NCBI RefSeq assembly: GCF_024763615.1
Contig: NC_077224.1
Coordinates: forward strand, 1,922,001-1,986,000
Direction: 5' to 3'
DNA: 64,000 bases
From: Phlebotomus papatasi
Lineage: Eukaryota; Arthropoda; Insecta; Diptera; Psychodidae
Part shown: positions 62,946-64,000 of the stretch, piece by piece
How positions within the stretch are numbered: position 1 is the first letter of the stretch
How the letters are laid out: each line of letters opens with the position of its first letter
Program-made: the position numbers and the translations under genes
The notes under the pieces: model-generated
What the model was told of the DNA's origin: nothing
The model's database searches: none
What the model saw: only the letters and a program-made list of their open reading frames with translations

Positions 62946-64000
62946 TTGTTAAAATTTTTATCTTAGTATTACAAGAAAAATATTTATTTTTTAGTATGAA
63001 GACACCTTCAAATTTTGTTTTGTAAATAAGGGAAAAGTTCCACGGATCGGAATGTTAAGAGACATGAGCCATATGTTGTTAAAAATATAAGCCCCACAAC
63101 ACTTTTTGATATTTTTGTTTTTGCTAATATTAGTCTATTAATTTCCATTTAACTATATCTGTGCATATCATTTTTAAATATTTACAATAAAGTAATAAAA
63201 AATAGATGTTATTGTAAACTTGAACTCTGTACCTCGGATCATCACGAATTTAATCAGGTGTCCCACAGAAAATTGGTTTTATAAATTAAATCTCAGATAA
63301 TGAAGTTCAGTATTATGAGAGTTATTTGGTAAAAAGGACCTAATAATTTTTAAAAATTCTTTTTATTTGGAGAAACGATACGGTATTAACCTGACGATCC
63401 GAGGAACACTGCCGATCGCTGGTGCTCTTCCCTTATCTTGCTTTTGCAGTTTTATGATCTTTTCTAACCTTAGCTAATTTTTTCAAGGATAATATACTAG
63501 TTAAAGTGATAAATCCTATCACGTAATTCTTTTCGAGGAATTAATAATAATCAAGGATTTTAGAGAAAAATTGGAACATTACCGGATAAATGATGAGATA
63601 GGGATTAAAAAAAATGGACCCTAAGTTTTCCTCTAAAAATTGTCTTTTGGCATTAAAATCACACAAACACCGTTATTTGTGATAAGTCAAGTTTTATATA
63701 ACGTGTAATACACAAGGAAAACACACTTTAACAATTTTATTTTATTAAGATAATATTATTCAGTCTTATATATTACTTTTTTTTAAATTACATAATAGCT
63801 ATAGAATTGAATTCTTAGAATGTTACAAGCGACTTAAATTGAATTGCTTTTGTAAATTAATTGAAGAGTATATGACTGTCGAATTTTAATCTTAAAATAT
63901 CTTTATAACCCAATCTGGAAAAGATTTTTTTTTGTTTATTATGTAATTTTATTTATAACAAGAAGCTGCAAACATTGTGATTTTCTATTATTTGTAAGTC
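62946..64000. other. right margin, nothing recognised
   Basis: AT-rich sequence, presumably intron or upstream of the AUTS2-like gene. Opposed GGGAAAAGTTCC and GGTGCTCTTCCC words at about 63030 and 63420 may frame another decayed element. No gene. Confidence 0.35.

Overview
This is a eukaryotic, AT-rich, intron-rich nuclear window, most likely from a dipteran insect. The protein-coding exons are insect-like: a syntaxin-5 C-terminus close to the fly protein, a sorting nexin 6 with fly-like exon sequence, and a probable AUTS2/tay-bridge C-terminus. The very high load of short TA-flanked and TTAA-flanked inverted-repeat transposons suggests a nematoceran such as a sand fly, but that is inference. 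The window is a snapshot of a chromosome arm: five gene loci, one doubtful exon, and a thick layer of transposon remains.

Genes, left to right. Last exon of Syx5 (+, 3218-3592). A two-exon LRR-Ig transmembrane receptor (-, exon 1 20532-22540, exon 2 9690-10995, 9.5 kb intron full of repeats). A possible first exon of a secreted protein (-, 26552-26736, weak). Snx6 complete in five exons (+, 30167-37229), with a 5.4 kb intron holding a dead mariner transposon. A divergent, intronless ubiquitin-L40 fusion gene with its own TATA box (+, 42260-42658). A second, even more divergent ubiquitin-like gene lacking the C-terminal diglycine (-, 45497-45790). The last coding exon of an AUTS2-like gene (-, 61125-62073). 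Syx5, Snx6, the receptor and the AUTS2-like gene are functionally unrelated neighbours; there is no operon logic. Only the two ubiquitin-like genes look like a local, related pair.

Mobile DNA. At least twelve short inverted-repeat families can be delimited, many nested in one another. They include several TA-flanked Tc1/mariner-type families beginning with CAGT, a TTAA-flanked piggyBac-type family with internal GGGTCATATATGACCC palindromes (three copies), a degenerate 1.29 kb mariner, a 1.66 kb near-perfect palindrome built from two Tc1-type transposase N-terminal halves, a foldback of inverted 41/43-bp tandem repeats, a tRNA-derived SINE, and a broken LINE whose endonuclease domain is split between strands. 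One element has ends resembling plant Stowaway MITEs.

Tandem and other structure. Several kilobase-scale degenerate arrays occur (31.9-35.4, 38.2-38.5, 54.0-55.1, 62.4-62.8 kb). At 58.2-61.0 kb lies an array in which AGGTTATG is followed, after exactly 18 nt, by CATAACCT in ten separate units. Two poly-T-rich deserts (51.8-53.2 and 56.5-58.2 kb) carry no gene I can support. All calls are by eye; intron boundaries and repeat edges were traced manually and no similarity search was run.
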